Below are positions 9,251 through 17,939 of a stretch of DNA of 38,752 nt, one piece after another (position 1 is the stretch's first letter; each line of letters starts with the position of its first letter). The notes under the pieces are model-generated. The model did not search any database. It worked only from the letters and a program-made list of their open reading frames with translations, and was not told where the DNA came from. The DNA is taken from positions 1 to 38,752 of the forward strand of contig CALFWI010000397.1 of the NCBI GenBank assembly GCA_937928615.1, written 5' to 3'. Origin of the DNA: an uncultured Saprospiraceae bacterium (GTDB lineage Bacteria > Bacteroidota > Bacteroidia > Chitinophagales > Saprospiraceae). Both the position numbers and the translations under genes were made by a program.

Positions 9251-9853
9251 CTAAATTTCTTGATTAAGACCATTAATGAAATCAAGAATGTCGGACTGTC
9301 CTTCTTTTTGAACGGAAGAAGTAATAAATTCTTGAGGTAAAGCCTCCCAATGCTCTAAAAAAGAAGCACGAATAATATCAATATTGGGTTGTACTTCAGC
9401 AGGCTTAAGTCTATCAATTTTAGTGTAAACGAGGGCAAAAGGAACGTTCTTATCCCCTAACCAATTTAAGAAATCAATATCAATTTGTTGGGCAGGAATA
9501 TTGGCATCAATGAGTACAAAAGCGCAAGCTAAGGTTCTGCGATGTTGTAAATACCCTTCTATCATTATTTCCCATTCTCGCCTTTTTTTCTTTGAAATTT
9601 TGGCGTAGCCATATCCTGGTAAATCGACTAAATACCAATCTTTGTCCACTAAAAAATAATTAATCAGCTGGGTTTTACCCGGTTTTTTTGAAATTCTTGC
9701 CAAACCATTTCTACCCGTTAACATATTAATCAAAGAAGATTTACCCACATTAGAACGACCAATAAAAGCATATTCTGGTCGCTCATCTTTTGGGCAAGAC
9801 GAAATACTTGGATAACTTGCTACATATTTTACCGCTTGCATCGTTCTAGCCAT
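9251..9853 (-). CDS. engB: EngB/YsxC ribosome-biogenesis GTPase
   Basis: A 200-residue GTPase of the TrmE-Era-EngA-EngB-Septin (YihA/YsxC) family, needed in other bacteria for late assembly of the large ribosomal subunit. All nucleotide-binding motifs are visible: G1 GRSNVGKS (residues 32-39), the switch-I threonine in PGKTQ (T61), G3 DLPGYG (77-82), G4 TKID (144-147) and a late TSS as G5. Length is normal for the family. The start at 9853 gives MARTMQAVKY; the second Met (9841) would match many relatives equally well. The gene stands alone, convergent with the adhesin and divergent from the PorP-like gene. Confidence 0.95.
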   Translation of the reverse strand: MARTMQAVKYVASYPSISSCPKDERPEYAFIGRSNVGKSSLINMLTGRNGLARISKKPGKTQLINYFLVDKDWYLVDLPGYGYAKISKKKRREWEIMIEGYLQHRRTLACAFVLIDANIPAQQIDIDFLNWLGDKNVPFALVYTKIDRLKPAEVQPNIDIIRASFLEHWEALPQEFITSSVQKEGQSDILDFINGLNQEI

Positions 9854-10263
9854 TATTCAATTATTTTAAAATAAAAAACGTAAAATTATAACTTTTCAAC
9901 TTAGGATAAGCTGAAACCACTTATTTTTGCTTTCTGAGGGGGCGGAAATGATGAATATAAAAACGTCTGCACAACGCCAATTATTTAAAAAATTAGTTTT
10001 CTAAACTAAAATAGGAAATAAAAGTTATAATTTGAACAACTTTGTAGCAGATTAAAACTTTAAAAAGTAACGAGGAATCAATAATTATCGTTTAATTTGT
10101 GAAATTGTATAAATAATTGAAGCATAAATTGCTTCAGATGCAACTTTGAGGCAAATATAATTACTCCTATCTAATGAAAGTAGCAATTAACTTTTTGGTA
10201 CTCAAATCTGGACGATTAAAGCTTCAGTGCGGTCCACTAAAATTCACCATCACGACGTCCGAT
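9854..10263. other. Divergent intergenic region between engB and the PorP-like gene
   Basis: About 410 very AT-rich bases with no convincing gene. An open frame runs from 10174 into the PorP-like gene but its first 30 codons look non-coding. There are TAnnTTTG-like words (for example TATTTTTG near 9922 on the plus strand) but no well-spaced -33/-7 pair that I can defend. The promoters of both flanking genes must lie here. Confidence 0.5.
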
Positions 10264-11235
10264 ATGGTAAAAAATATACTTTTATTTATTGCTTGCTGCA
10301 CTACTTTTAGCCTTTTTGCACAGCAACCGAGTAATTATAGTCTATACATGTTTAATAAATTTTCCTATAATCCAGCCTATGCTGGAATGGACAATTCATT
10401 GAGTTTTAATGGACTTTATCGGAAACAATGGTCAGGGCTAACAGACAGTCCAACTACCCAAAATATTAATGTTCATATGCCCTTATACATTCTGAGTGGA
10501 GGTATTGGCATAAATGTTGAGAATGAGAAGTTAGGTTTAGAGGAGAACCTACTTGCAACCCTTTCGTATAATTTTCAGCTCCCCGTTGGAAAAATTGGAA
10601 TTTTAGCTATTGGTGCGAGTGGCGGAATTTTTCAAAAAAGCTTAGATGGATTGAGGATATTGACCCCAGATGGTCAATATGAAGGATTAACAATAAATCA
10701 TAATGATGATTTGCCATTGCCCACAGGAGATGTAAGTGAATTAACCCCCACCTTTAATGCAGGCATTTATTTTAAAACAGAGACCTTTGAAGCAGGATTA
10801 TCCACCATCAATATTCAAGAACCAGTCATTGAAGGTACCTTCTTTTCTACGACTTTAAGTCGTAACTATTTTTTTAATGCAGCGTACCAATTTGACCTAC
10901 TAAGGAGTGTTAGTGTGCATCCTTCGGTACTCATAAAAACGGATTTGATAGAGACGCAAATCGAAGCATCTGTTTTATTTAAATATAATGACAATATATT
11001 TGTAGGCGGGTCGTTAAGAGGGTATAATACCAATACCCTAGATGCCGCAAGTTTGATAGTCGGATTGAACCTAAGTGAAAAAATAACCATGGCTTATGCC
11101 TATGACTATACTTTATCAGATTTAAACTTAGTCAGCAATGGAAGCCATGAAATCATGATTAGTTATAATCTAGGAAGAGAAATCGGAAAAGGTAAACTAC
11201 CAAAGATTATTTTTAACCCAAGATATATAGATTAA
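10264..11235 (+). CDS. PorP/SprF family type IX secretion outer-membrane protein
   Basis: A ~323-residue outer-membrane beta-barrel of the PorP/SprF family. Members partner with the T9SS and help secrete or anchor particular surface proteins. The mature start (QQPSNYSLYMFNKFSYNPAYAG) and the following GLYRKQW and PLYILSGGIG segments are the family signature; the C-terminal part alternates like beta strands. I chose the ATG at 10264 because it gives a clean signal peptide (MVKNILLFIACCTTFSLFAQ); the longer frame from 10174 adds 30 residues with no signal character. It lies 362 bp before gldK, matching the porP-porKLMN order of Porphyromonas gingivalis, and is also close to the adhesin it might serve. 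Confidence 0.88.
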   Translation: MVKNILLFIACCTTFSLFAQQPSNYSLYMFNKFSYNPAYAGMDNSLSFNGLYRKQWSGLTDSPTTQNINVHMPLYILSGGIGINVENEKLGLEENLLATLSYNFQLPVGKIGILAIGASGGIFQKSLDGLRILTPDGQYEGLTINHNDDLPLPTGDVSELTPTFNAGIYFKTETFEAGLSTINIQEPVIEGTFFSTTLSRNYFFNAAYQFDLLRSVSVHPSVLIKTDLIETQIEASVLFKYNDNIFVGGSLRGYNTNTLDAASLIVGLNLSEKITMAYAYDYTLSDLNLVSNGSHEIMISYNLGREIGKGKLPKIIFNPRYID

Positions 11236-11597
11236 TCGCTAAAATACGGATTTAAGAACCGTGTTCTAAATGTACTTCACACGGTCTCATTTGAAGAGAA
11301 ATGTAAGACAGTTTGCAAAAGTTTGAAATAAGTTATAATTAGCAACTTTTTTTGAAAAACAAGGCACTAAGAATTGAAATAGAGGCGTTTTAAGTTTGCA
11401 GATGTAAAAATAAAGGCACAGATAGATTATCTTGAACAGCAACTAATTATCAAAAAGTAGATAATTACAGCAATTAATCTCCAAATTGTCGCCAATCATC
11501 AAGATTTATTTTTTTTTATTCTTTGAAAAACACTTAACCGATTAACTTTACGGTCGTTTTTGCGGGCGAAGGAAGCCCAAACAAATTAAAGGTAATT
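11236..11597. other. Intergenic region upstream of gldK with a possible promoter
   Basis: This 362-bp gap holds no gene. A weak hairpin, ACCGTGT (11258-11264) with ACACGGT (11279-11285), follows the PorP-like gene without a T-run. Nearer gldK, TTTG (11522-11525) and TAACTTTA (11543-11550) are spaced 17 bp, an imperfect match to the Bacteroidota TTTG/TAnnTTTG promoter (last base A instead of G). If real, it would give a ~40-nt leader for the gldKLMN transcript. Confidence 0.35.
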
Positions 11598-12899
11598 ATG
11601 AGCGTCAACATGAGAAAAATGTCAAAGTTTTTGTTTTCCCTGGTTTTATTATACGGCCTTACCACTGCTTGTGGTAAAAAAGAAGGTGGTGAGTTAACCG
11701 GAGTGTTAGATCGTCCTACTTTCAATGGAATCAATCCTTATGGTATGCAATACATTCCTTCGGGGACTTTGCATATTGGACCTGCTGATCAGGATTTAAG
11801 AAGTACCTATGTCCAAAGACCTAAATCTATTTCGATTCAAGGTTTTTTTATGGATGAGACTGAAATCACTAATAATGAATATCGCCAATTTGTCGATTGG
11901 GTAAGAGATGAGAAGGCTTTACGGCTTTTGGATTATATGGCAGAAGATGATAATGGGGATTTAACGGAAAAAGTAGATTGGGATTATCGAGATGAAATAG
12001 ATTGGGAAGATACAGAAAGCGAAATCCAAGATTTATTTTATGATGAAGAAAGTTTTATCTACACAGGAGATGAGCCTAATATGGGCGGTAAAACAGTCGA
12101 CATTGATAAATTAGTTTATGAATATAAAACTTACGATTGGAAAAAAGCTGCGGAAGAACGAAGTTTTTCTAACATTGACAAATATGCTCAAGAACATTCA
12201 GTAAATATTTATCCAGATATTTTCTGTTGGATTAGAGATTTCTCTTATTCTTATAATGAGCCAATGACTAGAAATTATTTCTGGCACCCTGCTTTCGATG
12301 ATTACCCAGTAGTTGGTGTGAATTGGAAAATGGCACAGGCTTTCTGTAATTGGAGAACTGAACTTTGGAATACTTTCAAAGCGACTCAAAAAAATGAAGT
12401 AAATACAGAAGACTTCCGTTTGCCTACTGAACACGAATGGGAATATGCTGCAAGAGGTGGACACGATTTAGCACCTTATCCTTGGGGTGGTTTTTATACT
12501 AGAAATGGTAAAGGTTGTCTATTAGCCAACTTTAAGCCAGGTAGAGGTAATTACCCAGAAGATGGTGGTTTGTATACAGTGGCTGCTGATATGTATTTTC
12601 CGAACGATTACCTATTGTACAATATGTCAGGAAATGTAGCAGAATGGACTTCTTCTGCTTATTATGAAAATGCTTACTCTTTCTTACATGATTTAAACCC
12701 AGATATTCGTTATGATGCAACGGATGACGATTATGAAGCAGATCAGCGTAAAGTAATCAGAGGTGGCTCTTGGAAAGACGTGGCTTATTTCTTGCGTTGT
12801 GGTGTTCGTCACTGGGAATACCAAGATACAACAAAATCATATGTTGGATTTAGATGCGCCTTAACTTTCTTAGGTCGTTCTATCAACGATGATTTTTAA
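11598..12899 (+). CDS. gldK: GldK/PorK, T9SS outer-membrane ring lipoprotein
   Basis: A 433-residue lipoprotein of the GldK family. With GldN it forms the periplasmic ring under the outer membrane in the type IX secretion machine. The N-terminus carries a hydrophobic signal ending in a lipobox (LTTAC, Cys25). The body is a formylglycine-generating-enzyme/sulfatase-modifying fold: IPSGTLHIGP, FFMDETEITNNEYRQF, PVVGVNWKMAQAFCNWR, RLPTEHEWEYAARGG, NMSGNVAEWT, then VIRGGSWKD and VGFRC. GldK uses this fold structurally rather than as an enzyme, from knowledge of the family. Start codons at 11598, 11610 and 11619 are all possible and all keep the lipobox. Confidence 0.95.
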   Translation: MSVNMRKMSKFLFSLVLLYGLTTACGKKEGGELTGVLDRPTFNGINPYGMQYIPSGTLHIGPADQDLRSTYVQRPKSISIQGFFMDETEITNNEYRQFVDWVRDEKALRLLDYMAEDDNGDLTEKVDWDYRDEIDWEDTESEIQDLFYDEESFIYTGDEPNMGGKTVDIDKLVYEYKTYDWKKAAEERSFSNIDKYAQEHSVNIYPDIFCWIRDFSYSYNEPMTRNYFWHPAFDDYPVVGVNWKMAQAFCNWRTELWNTFKATQKNEVNTEDFRLPTEHEWEYAARGGHDLAPYPWGGFYTRNGKGCLLANFKPGRGNYPEDGGLYTVAADMYFPNDYLLYNMSGNVAEWTSSAYYENAYSFLHDLNPDIRYDATDDDYEADQRKVIRGGSWKDVAYFLRCGVRHWEYQDTTKSYVGFRCALTFLGRSINDDF

Positions 12900-12918
12900 T
12901 CAATAAAGCATAAATATA

Positions 12919-12961
12919 AAAATGGTACGAATATTTAATACAATAATGTTCGTACCATTTT
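12919..12961 (+). terminator. Hairpin between gldK and gldL, possible attenuator or partial terminator
   Basis: AAAATGGTACGAA (12919-12931) pairs perfectly over 13 bp with TTCGTACCATTTT (12949-12961), with a 17-nt loop. The stem ends in TTTT and then AG, a short U-tract, so termination may be partial. The rest of the 328-bp gap to gldL (12900-13227) is AT-rich and holds no gene or clear promoter that I can support. Confidence 0.5.
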
Positions 12962-13227
12962 AGTGTTATAAAAGAATGGTTTTGTCTTTTTTACGGACTG
13001 AATCATGGATACCAACTAAAAATTAAATAAAACACCCTTCAAAAACCGTTACTTTTTAGAAAATAAACATTATTAAGGTAAGAAGGAAATAAGTGGATAT
13101 TTAAAATATTGCAGCATTTTATTTTTGATGTTTTGTGATATTCAAAATTTAACATTTACGCTTTCTACGTTATTTAATTAAGTAACAATCTAACAATTTT
13201 AATAACCTACAATAACATTCAGAAGTT

Positions 13228-13821
13228 ATGAGTTTTGTAAAGTCAAAAGGATTCAAGTATTTAAAGAATTTATTAATCGGTGTTGGTGCGGCTGTAGTAT
13301 TAATGGGCGCATTATTTAAATTAGAGAGCTGGCCTTATGCAAGTGAGATGCTAATCCTTGGATTATCAGTAGAAGCATTAATATTCTTAGTATTAGGAAT
13401 TTTAGGACCAGAAAAAGATTATTACTGGGAAAAATTATATCCAGGTTTAGATGAATATGGTGCAAAAATCCAACCTTTAGCTGCTGGCCCTGTAGGCGCT
13501 TCAGCACCAGGTTTAAATGGTGAAGTTGTAGAGCAACAATTAGGTGGTATGTTGAATGAGTTGCAAGGAATGTCTAAGAGCTTAGGTTCTTTAAAGGCAT
13601 TACAAGAAGCAGATTTCTCAGGAACAGGACAGCAAATTAAACAAATGAATAGCTTCTATTCAAAGTTAAACGAGGCAATGGCTGATTTAGCAGATTCTGT
13701 AGATGAAACGAAGCACTACAAAGATCAATTAACTGCTTTAAATACCAATTTGAACTCATTGAATGGTGTTTACGGAGGTATGTTATCTGCGATGTCTAAT
13801 ATCGGTGGATCTAAAAGCTAA
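13228..13821 (+). CDS. gldL: GldL/PorL, T9SS inner-membrane motor protein
   Basis: A 197-residue inner-membrane protein. GldL and GldM form the proton-driven rotary motor that powers T9SS secretion and gliding. Two transmembrane helices are visible (about residues 14-32 and 41-60), followed by a short acidic region (PEKDYYWEKLYPGLDEYG) that matches the family, and then a cytoplasmic tail with predicted helices (LGGMLNELQGMSKSLGSL). Glu49 lies in the middle of helix 2, where the family has a key charged residue. Length is close to that of known GldL proteins. It is 328 bp from gldK and 159 bp from gldM. Confidence 0.95.
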   Translation: MSFVKSKGFKYLKNLLIGVGAAVVLMGALFKLESWPYASEMLILGLSVEALIFLVLGILGPEKDYYWEKLYPGLDEYGAKIQPLAAGPVGASAPGLNGEVVEQQLGGMLNELQGMSKSLGSLKALQEADFSGTGQQIKQMNSFYSKLNEAMADLADSVDETKHYKDQLTALNTNLNSLNGVYGGMLSAMSNIGGSKS

Positions 13822-13980
13822 AAATTGTTAACTAGTTAAATTGTTTTACTGTTTTGAAAGCCGTAGGACAATCTAGTAATAAAGCAATTTCAATTATTTA
13901 AAAATTAGTTGTGGGTTACATTTTACGAGAAAGTAATCAAAAAAATATAAGCTCTACAACGATCCATAAAATTTTCAAAA

Positions 13981-15630
13981 ATGTCTATTCCTAAGGATCC
14001 CAGGCAGTTGATGATTAACCTAATGTATCTGGTATTGACCGCATTGTTAGCGTTAAACGTTTCCGCCGAAGTGCTGAACGCATTTAAGACTATTGACAAT
14101 AGTTTGACAAAATCAAATATAACGACGAATAAAGCCATTGATGAGCAGGCAGCTGCTTTGAATGCTTTATTGGGAGAAAAATCAAAAGAAAAATTTAAAC
14201 CATTAGGTGTTGCTGTATCAGATATTCGAGCGGAAATCGCTGGTTTCAATGATTATGTCGAAGGTATCAAAAATGATTTAATTGATGCCGCGGGTGACAA
14301 AAATGGTACGGTTGATGACGCTGATTTTCTTTATCCTGAAAACCCTGCGAAGAAAATTATTAAGGGGAAGAAAAATAAAGACGTTACCACAAATATGTTG
14401 GTAAAAGAAGGAAGAGGAGATGAATTAGCGCTTAAGATAGCGGAGGTTAGAAAAAATATTGTTGAAATCTACACTAAGGTTATCAATGATAATAAAGAAA
14501 CATTTGGCTTTGTTAAAGGTGGTAGAGTAGACCAGGCAGCGGCAGATGCAAACATTGCTTCTTTTTCTAATAATATTTCTTTAGATATTGACCAAAATTG
14601 GGAAGAGCAATCAGATGGAGATAAAACGAGTTGGGCGGATTTCCGTTTCCGACAAATGCCTTTGATTTCTGTTTTACCTTTATTAACTAAATTTCAGACA
14701 GATGCTAAGAATGCGGAAGCATTAGGTGTTAGTAAATTAGCGGAATTAGTTGGTGGTAAGCAAATTGTATTTAATCAATTTTTCCCTGTAATCAATGCTA
14801 AGAAAGCTTATGTAATTAAAGGCGGAAAATTTGAAGCAGAAGTATCTTTAGGTGCTTATAGTTCTGATATTCCACCTTCAAATATCAATCTTACCGTAAA
14901 TGGGAGAAGATTGCCAGTAGGAAAAGATGGTAAAGCAGTCTTTTCAGATGCAGCTTCAGGCTTAGGTACTAAAACCTTGAACCTTAGTGCAACGGTAACA
15001 AACCCATTAACAGGAGAAGTAACTACTTCAAAATCAACTTTTGATTACGAAGTAGGAGAAACCTCCGCAACTGTATCTGCGGATAAGATGAACGTTTTTT
15101 ACATTGGTGTAGAAAATCCTATTTCTGTATCTGTAGCTGGTGTATCAAGTAATGCCGTAAAGGTAAGCTGTGCTGGTGGTGGTTGTAACTTAAAAGGCGG
15201 AAAAGGGAAGTACGTTGTAAAAGTGACAAGACCAGGAGATGTTAAAATCAATATTTCTGGTGGAGGCTTGTCTAAGTCTGCTGATTTTAGAGTAAAGCGA
15301 ATTCCTGATCCAGTTGCTAAACTTGGTAAAAAACAAGATGGTACAATGGGAAATGGAGAATTTAAAGCTCAAAGAGGGGTGATTCCTTGGTTAGAAGGCT
15401 TTGATTTTGATGCAAAATGTAAAATTCAGGGATTCAATTTAGTTAGAGTTGCTAAACGACAAGATCCTGTTTCTAGTAATAATCGAGGTGGTACTTTTAA
15501 CGAGAAATCTTTAAGATTAGTGCGTGCAGCCAAGCCTGGCGATACTTATTATTTCGAAAACGTAAAAGCTACTTGCCCTGGTGATGCGGCAGGAAGAAAG
15601 ATTAATTCAATGGTCTTTAAAATTCGATAA
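13981..15630 (+). CDS. gldM: GldM/PorM, T9SS motor shaft protein
   Basis: A 549-residue protein with the diagnostic GldM start (MSIPKDPRQLMINLMYLVLT), a single transmembrane helix at about residues 11-30, and a long periplasmic part. In the known structure this part is a dimeric shaft of four domains reaching up to the GldK/GldN ring. Visible are a helical region to about residue 200 (HAEVLNAFK-like heptads, then IVEIYTKVIND), then beta-rich domains (YVIKGGKFEAEVSLGAYS, VFYIGVENPISVSVAG) and the C-terminal IPDPVAKLG segment with FDFDAKC. Cysteines occur in VSCAGGGC. The gene is complete and of usual length. Confidence 0.95.
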   Translation: MSIPKDPRQLMINLMYLVLTALLALNVSAEVLNAFKTIDNSLTKSNITTNKAIDEQAAALNALLGEKSKEKFKPLGVAVSDIRAEIAGFNDYVEGIKNDLIDAAGDKNGTVDDADFLYPENPAKKIIKGKKNKDVTTNMLVKEGRGDELALKIAEVRKNIVEIYTKVINDNKETFGFVKGGRVDQAAADANIASFSNNISLDIDQNWEEQSDGDKTSWADFRFRQMPLISVLPLLTKFQTDAKNAEALGVSKLAELVGGKQIVFNQFFPVINAKKAYVIKGGKFEAEVSLGAYSSDIPPSNINLTVNGRRLPVGKDGKAVFSDAASGLGTKTLNLSATVTNPLTGEVTTSKSTFDYEVGETSATVSADKMNVFYIGVENPISVSVAGVSSNAVKVSCAGGGCNLKGGKGKYVVKVTRPGDVKINISGGGLSKSADFRVKRIPDPVAKLGKKQDGTMGNGEFKAQRGVIPWLEGFDFDAKCKIQGFNLVRVAKRQDPVSSNNRGGTFNEKSLRLVRAAKPGDTYYFENVKATCPGDAAGRKINSMVFKIR

Positions 15631-15635
15631 GCTAT

Positions 15636-15693
15636 TAGTTGCCTGTTTCCAGTTGCCTGTTTTTGGTAACTGGAAACGGTTAATTGGCAACCG
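15636..15693. repeat. 7-bp-phase inverted array (CAGTTGC type) between gldM and gldN
   Basis: Starting five bases after the gldM stop, 7-bp units TAGTTGC, CTGTTTC, CAGTTGC, CTGTTTT (15636-15663) are followed, after two bases, by inverted-sense units GTAACTG, GAAACGG, TTAATTG, GCAACCG (15666-15693). The halves pair: GTTTCCAGTT (15645-15654) with AACTGGAAAC (15668-15677), and GTTGCC (15638-15643) with GGCAAC (15686-15691). It belongs to the same family as the array at 32902-32989. Confidence 0.8.
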
Positions 15694-15806
15694 ACCTAAT
15701 AATATGTCAGCCTTTTAGCAAAAAGTATTTTTAAGCATAATTTTTGCAGCTTTATAGGCGTTTTAGCATTGTAATTTTTTGTAAAATTTATTTATTAAAA
15801 TCGATT

Positions 15807-16676
15807 ATGAATATTAAGTGCTTAATTGGATGTTTCTTATGTTTTTTTGCTGTCCAACTAGTAAATGCTCAAGATTTACGAACTGGAACAGAAGGGGAGT
15901 ATAAAACGGAAGCGGGCGAAGAATTTGATGCGCCTTTGGATGGTATTGTAGAAAAGAAAATCATTACTGATAGACGAGTACTACCATATGATGACATCCG
16001 AGAGGCGGATATATTCTGGGAAAAAAGAGTCTGGAGAGTGATTGATGTAAGAGAAAAATTAAATCTTCCTTTTTCTTATCCAGAAGAGCCATTCTTCTCG
16101 ATTTTAATGAAAGCTGCAGAAGAGGGAGAAATCACGGTTTATGGAACAGAAGATGATAAATTTTCTTATCCATTAGCACCTGATGAAGTAGCCTCTATGG
16201 GCGCAACAGTAGATACAATTATCGCTTTTGACCCAGAGACTTACGAAGAAGAGATTACAATTGTCAGAAATGACTTAAATCCAGAAGATATTAAACAGTT
16301 TAGAATCAAAGAAATTTGGTTTTTTGATGAAGAATCTTCTACGTTACAAGTAAGAATTCTTGGAATTGCACCATTAAAAGACGAATACGACGAGAATGGG
16401 AATTACAAATATACGACACCATTATTCTGGGCTTATTATCCTGAATGTAGAGAAATATTAGCTCGGCATAGAGTATTTAACCCAGAAAACGATGCGGATA
16501 TTACCACTTGGGAAGATTTAATGGAAGAACGTCGATTTTCTAGTTATATCATGAAACGATCAAATGTTTATGATAGAAAAGTAGAAGAATATTTGACAGG
16601 GGTAGATATGCTTTTAGAAGCAGAAAAAATCCGTATGGAAATCTTTAACTTTGAACATGACCTTTGGTCTTATTAA
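15807..16676 (+). CDS. gldN: GldN/PorN, T9SS ring component
   Basis: A 289-residue periplasmic protein of the GldN/PorN family, the partner of GldK in the outer-membrane-associated ring. I chose the ATG at 15807 because it begins a proper signal peptide (MNIKCLIGCFLCFFAVQLVNAQ, cut after NAQ); the open frame from 15744 adds 21 residues that do not look like a signal. Family features are KKIITDRRVLPYDDIREADIFWEKRVWRVIDVREK in several short conserved runs, PFFSILMKAA, VTYGTEDDKFSYPL-like segment, ELFFDEESST-like segment, RILGIAPLKD, LFWAYYPECRE and the late WEDLMEERRFSSYI. It closes the operon, followed by a strong terminator. Confidence 0.94.
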   Translation: MNIKCLIGCFLCFFAVQLVNAQDLRTGTEGEYKTEAGEEFDAPLDGIVEKKIITDRRVLPYDDIREADIFWEKRVWRVIDVREKLNLPFSYPEEPFFSILMKAAEEGEITVYGTEDDKFSYPLAPDEVASMGATVDTIIAFDPETYEEEITIVRNDLNPEDIKQFRIKEIWFFDEESSTLQVRILGIAPLKDEYDENGNYKYTTPLFWAYYPECREILARHRVFNPENDADITTWEDLMEERRFSSYIMKRSNVYDRKVEEYLTGVDMLLEAEKIRMEIFNFEHDLWSY

Positions 16677-16705
16677 TAAGAATTTAGACTGCTAGCCTAA
16701 GCATC

Positions 16706-16743
16706 AAAAAGCCTCAACCGATACTATTCGGTTGAGGCTTTTT
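16706..16743. terminator. Bidirectional terminator between gldN and maf
   Basis: AAAAAGCCTCAACCGA (16706-16721) and TCGGTTGAGGCTTTTT (16728-16743) form a perfect 16-bp stem with the loop TACTAT. The A-run on one side and T-run on the other allow termination of both converging transcripts, gldN from the left and maf from the right. Confidence 0.92.
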
Positions 16744-16807
16744 GTGTATACTAAAGTAGTTTAGATTTCTAATTTGAGTCAATTTATACAAAAATAGCTA
16801 AATTACT

Positions 16808-17407
16808 TTAGAATGCTTGCAAATACCGATAAACCAAATCAACAGGCAACCCCATTATATTACTGTAAGTTCCTTTTATTTTAGAAATTTTACACAAGCC
16901 AATCCATTCTTGAATAGCATAAGCACCAGCTTTATCATAAGGTTGGAATTTTTCGATGTAATAATCAATTTCTGTAGCGGATAATTTCTCTAGTTTTACT
17001 TTAGAAACACCAATAAAACTAACTTTTTTCTTTTTGGACAACAGACAAACACCTGTAATCACTGCATGCCACTTGCCAGATAGTTTTGTTAAAATCCGTT
17101 CTGCATCTTTTTTATCGGTAGGTTTCTCATAAATATTGTTGCCTTTGGTAACAATCGTATCTGCGGCCAAAATGATTTTGCCTTTTTTTAGAAAATCTTT
17201 GCAAGCTTTGGCTTTCTTTTCTGCTAAAAATAAAGGTACTTGTTGCGGAGTTAGCTGATTCGGATAGATTTCCTCCACATCCTTCGTTTTAATCTCAAAT
17301 TGAAAACCTGCCTCAGTCAATAATTGACTTCTTCGTGGAGACTTAGAAGCTAGGATTAATTGAGTAGTCGTTAAAACGTTCGGGATGGTATATTTAGATT
17401 TACTCAT
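16808..17407 (-). CDS. maf: Maf-family nucleoside triphosphate pyrophosphatase
   Basis: A 199-residue Maf-like protein. The family hydrolyses modified or canonical pyrimidine nucleoside triphosphates (dTTP/UTP, m5UTP and similar) to the monophosphate, a house-cleaning role. Motifs visible are LASKSPRRSQLL (residues 19-30, the substrate loop), AADTIV with the catalytic Asp83, KPTDKKDAERIL, HAVITGVCL, the aspartate/tyrosine motif EKFQPYDKAGAYAIQ and the final SNIMGLPVDLVY. It starts 22 bp after the kdsC stop and is probably co-transcribed with it. Confidence 0.94.
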   Translation of the reverse strand: MSKSKYTIPNVLTTTQLILASKSPRRSQLLTEAGFQFEIKTKDVEEIYPNQLTPQQVPLFLAEKKAKACKDFLKKGKIILAADTIVTKGNNIYEKPTDKKDAERILTKLSGKWHAVITGVCLLSKKKKVSFIGVSKVKLEKLSATEIDYYIEKFQPYDKAGAYAIQEWIGLCKISKIKGTYSNIMGLPVDLVYRYLQAF

Positions 17408-17429
17408 TTTTTTAGTTTATTCATTCCAT

Positions 17430-17933
17430 TCATTTCGGTAACCAGACCTTCTTTAATCGAAGCACTTTTTCTATTACATCTCGAACACATCCTTCACCAC
17501 CGCCCAAAGGAGACATATATTGTGTAATGGCTCGTATTTCAGGTGCTGCATTTTTAGGACAAACGGGCAAGCCAACGATGCGCATGACTGGATAATCTGG
17601 TAAGTCATCCCCCATATAGAGGACTTGTTCGTTGTCTATTTCGTAGATCGTTTTAAATTCATCATAGGCGGCTTTTTTATCTCTTGTTTTTTCATAGATA
17701 TCAGTGATACCAATTTCTTTAAAAATAGCCGCTAATCCGTTTAAACTACCCCCTGAGATAATAGCTACCTTGTATTTATGGTCAATAGCTTTCCTCAGTG
17801 CAATTAAATCCTTGTCGTTTAATTTTCGAACAATTTTTCCGTTTTCAAAAACGAATATACTATGGTCCGTTAAGACACCGTCCACATCAAAAACAAAGGC
17901 TTTAACCCTACGGAATTTCTCTAAGTTATTCAT
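17430..17933 (-). CDS. kdsC: KDO 8-phosphate phosphatase, KdsC-type HAD hydrolase
   Basis: A 167-residue HAD-superfamily phosphatase without a cap domain, as in KdsC, which removes phosphate from 3-deoxy-D-manno-octulosonate 8-phosphate in lipopolysaccharide core synthesis. Motif I is FDVDGVLTD (nucleophile Asp16, general acid Asp18), motif II is IISGG, the lysine is in KTRDKKAAY, and the metal site is MGDDLPD (108-113). The C-terminal SPLGGGEGCVRDVIEKVL is diagnostic for the KdsC group. kdsB is in the same window at 29357-30100, which supports the role. The upstream 100 bp is filled by an 8-bp-phase repeat array. Confidence 0.92.
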   Translation of the reverse strand: MNNLEKFRRVKAFVFDVDGVLTDHSIFVFENGKIVRKLNDKDLIALRKAIDHKYKVAIISGGSLNGLAAIFKEIGITDIYEKTRDKKAAYDEFKTIYEIDNEQVLYMGDDLPDYPVMRIVGLPVCPKNAAPEIRAITQYMSPLGGGEGCVRDVIEKVLRLKKVWLPK

Positions 17934-17939
17934 TGAAGG

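Noticed and set aside
10174-10263. 30-codon N-terminal extension of the PorP-like protein
   Set aside because: It puts non-signal residues before a clean signal peptide that begins at 10264.
15744-15806. 21-codon N-terminal extension of GldN
   Set aside because: The ATG at 15807 starts a normal signal peptide; the extra codons come from AT-rich leader.
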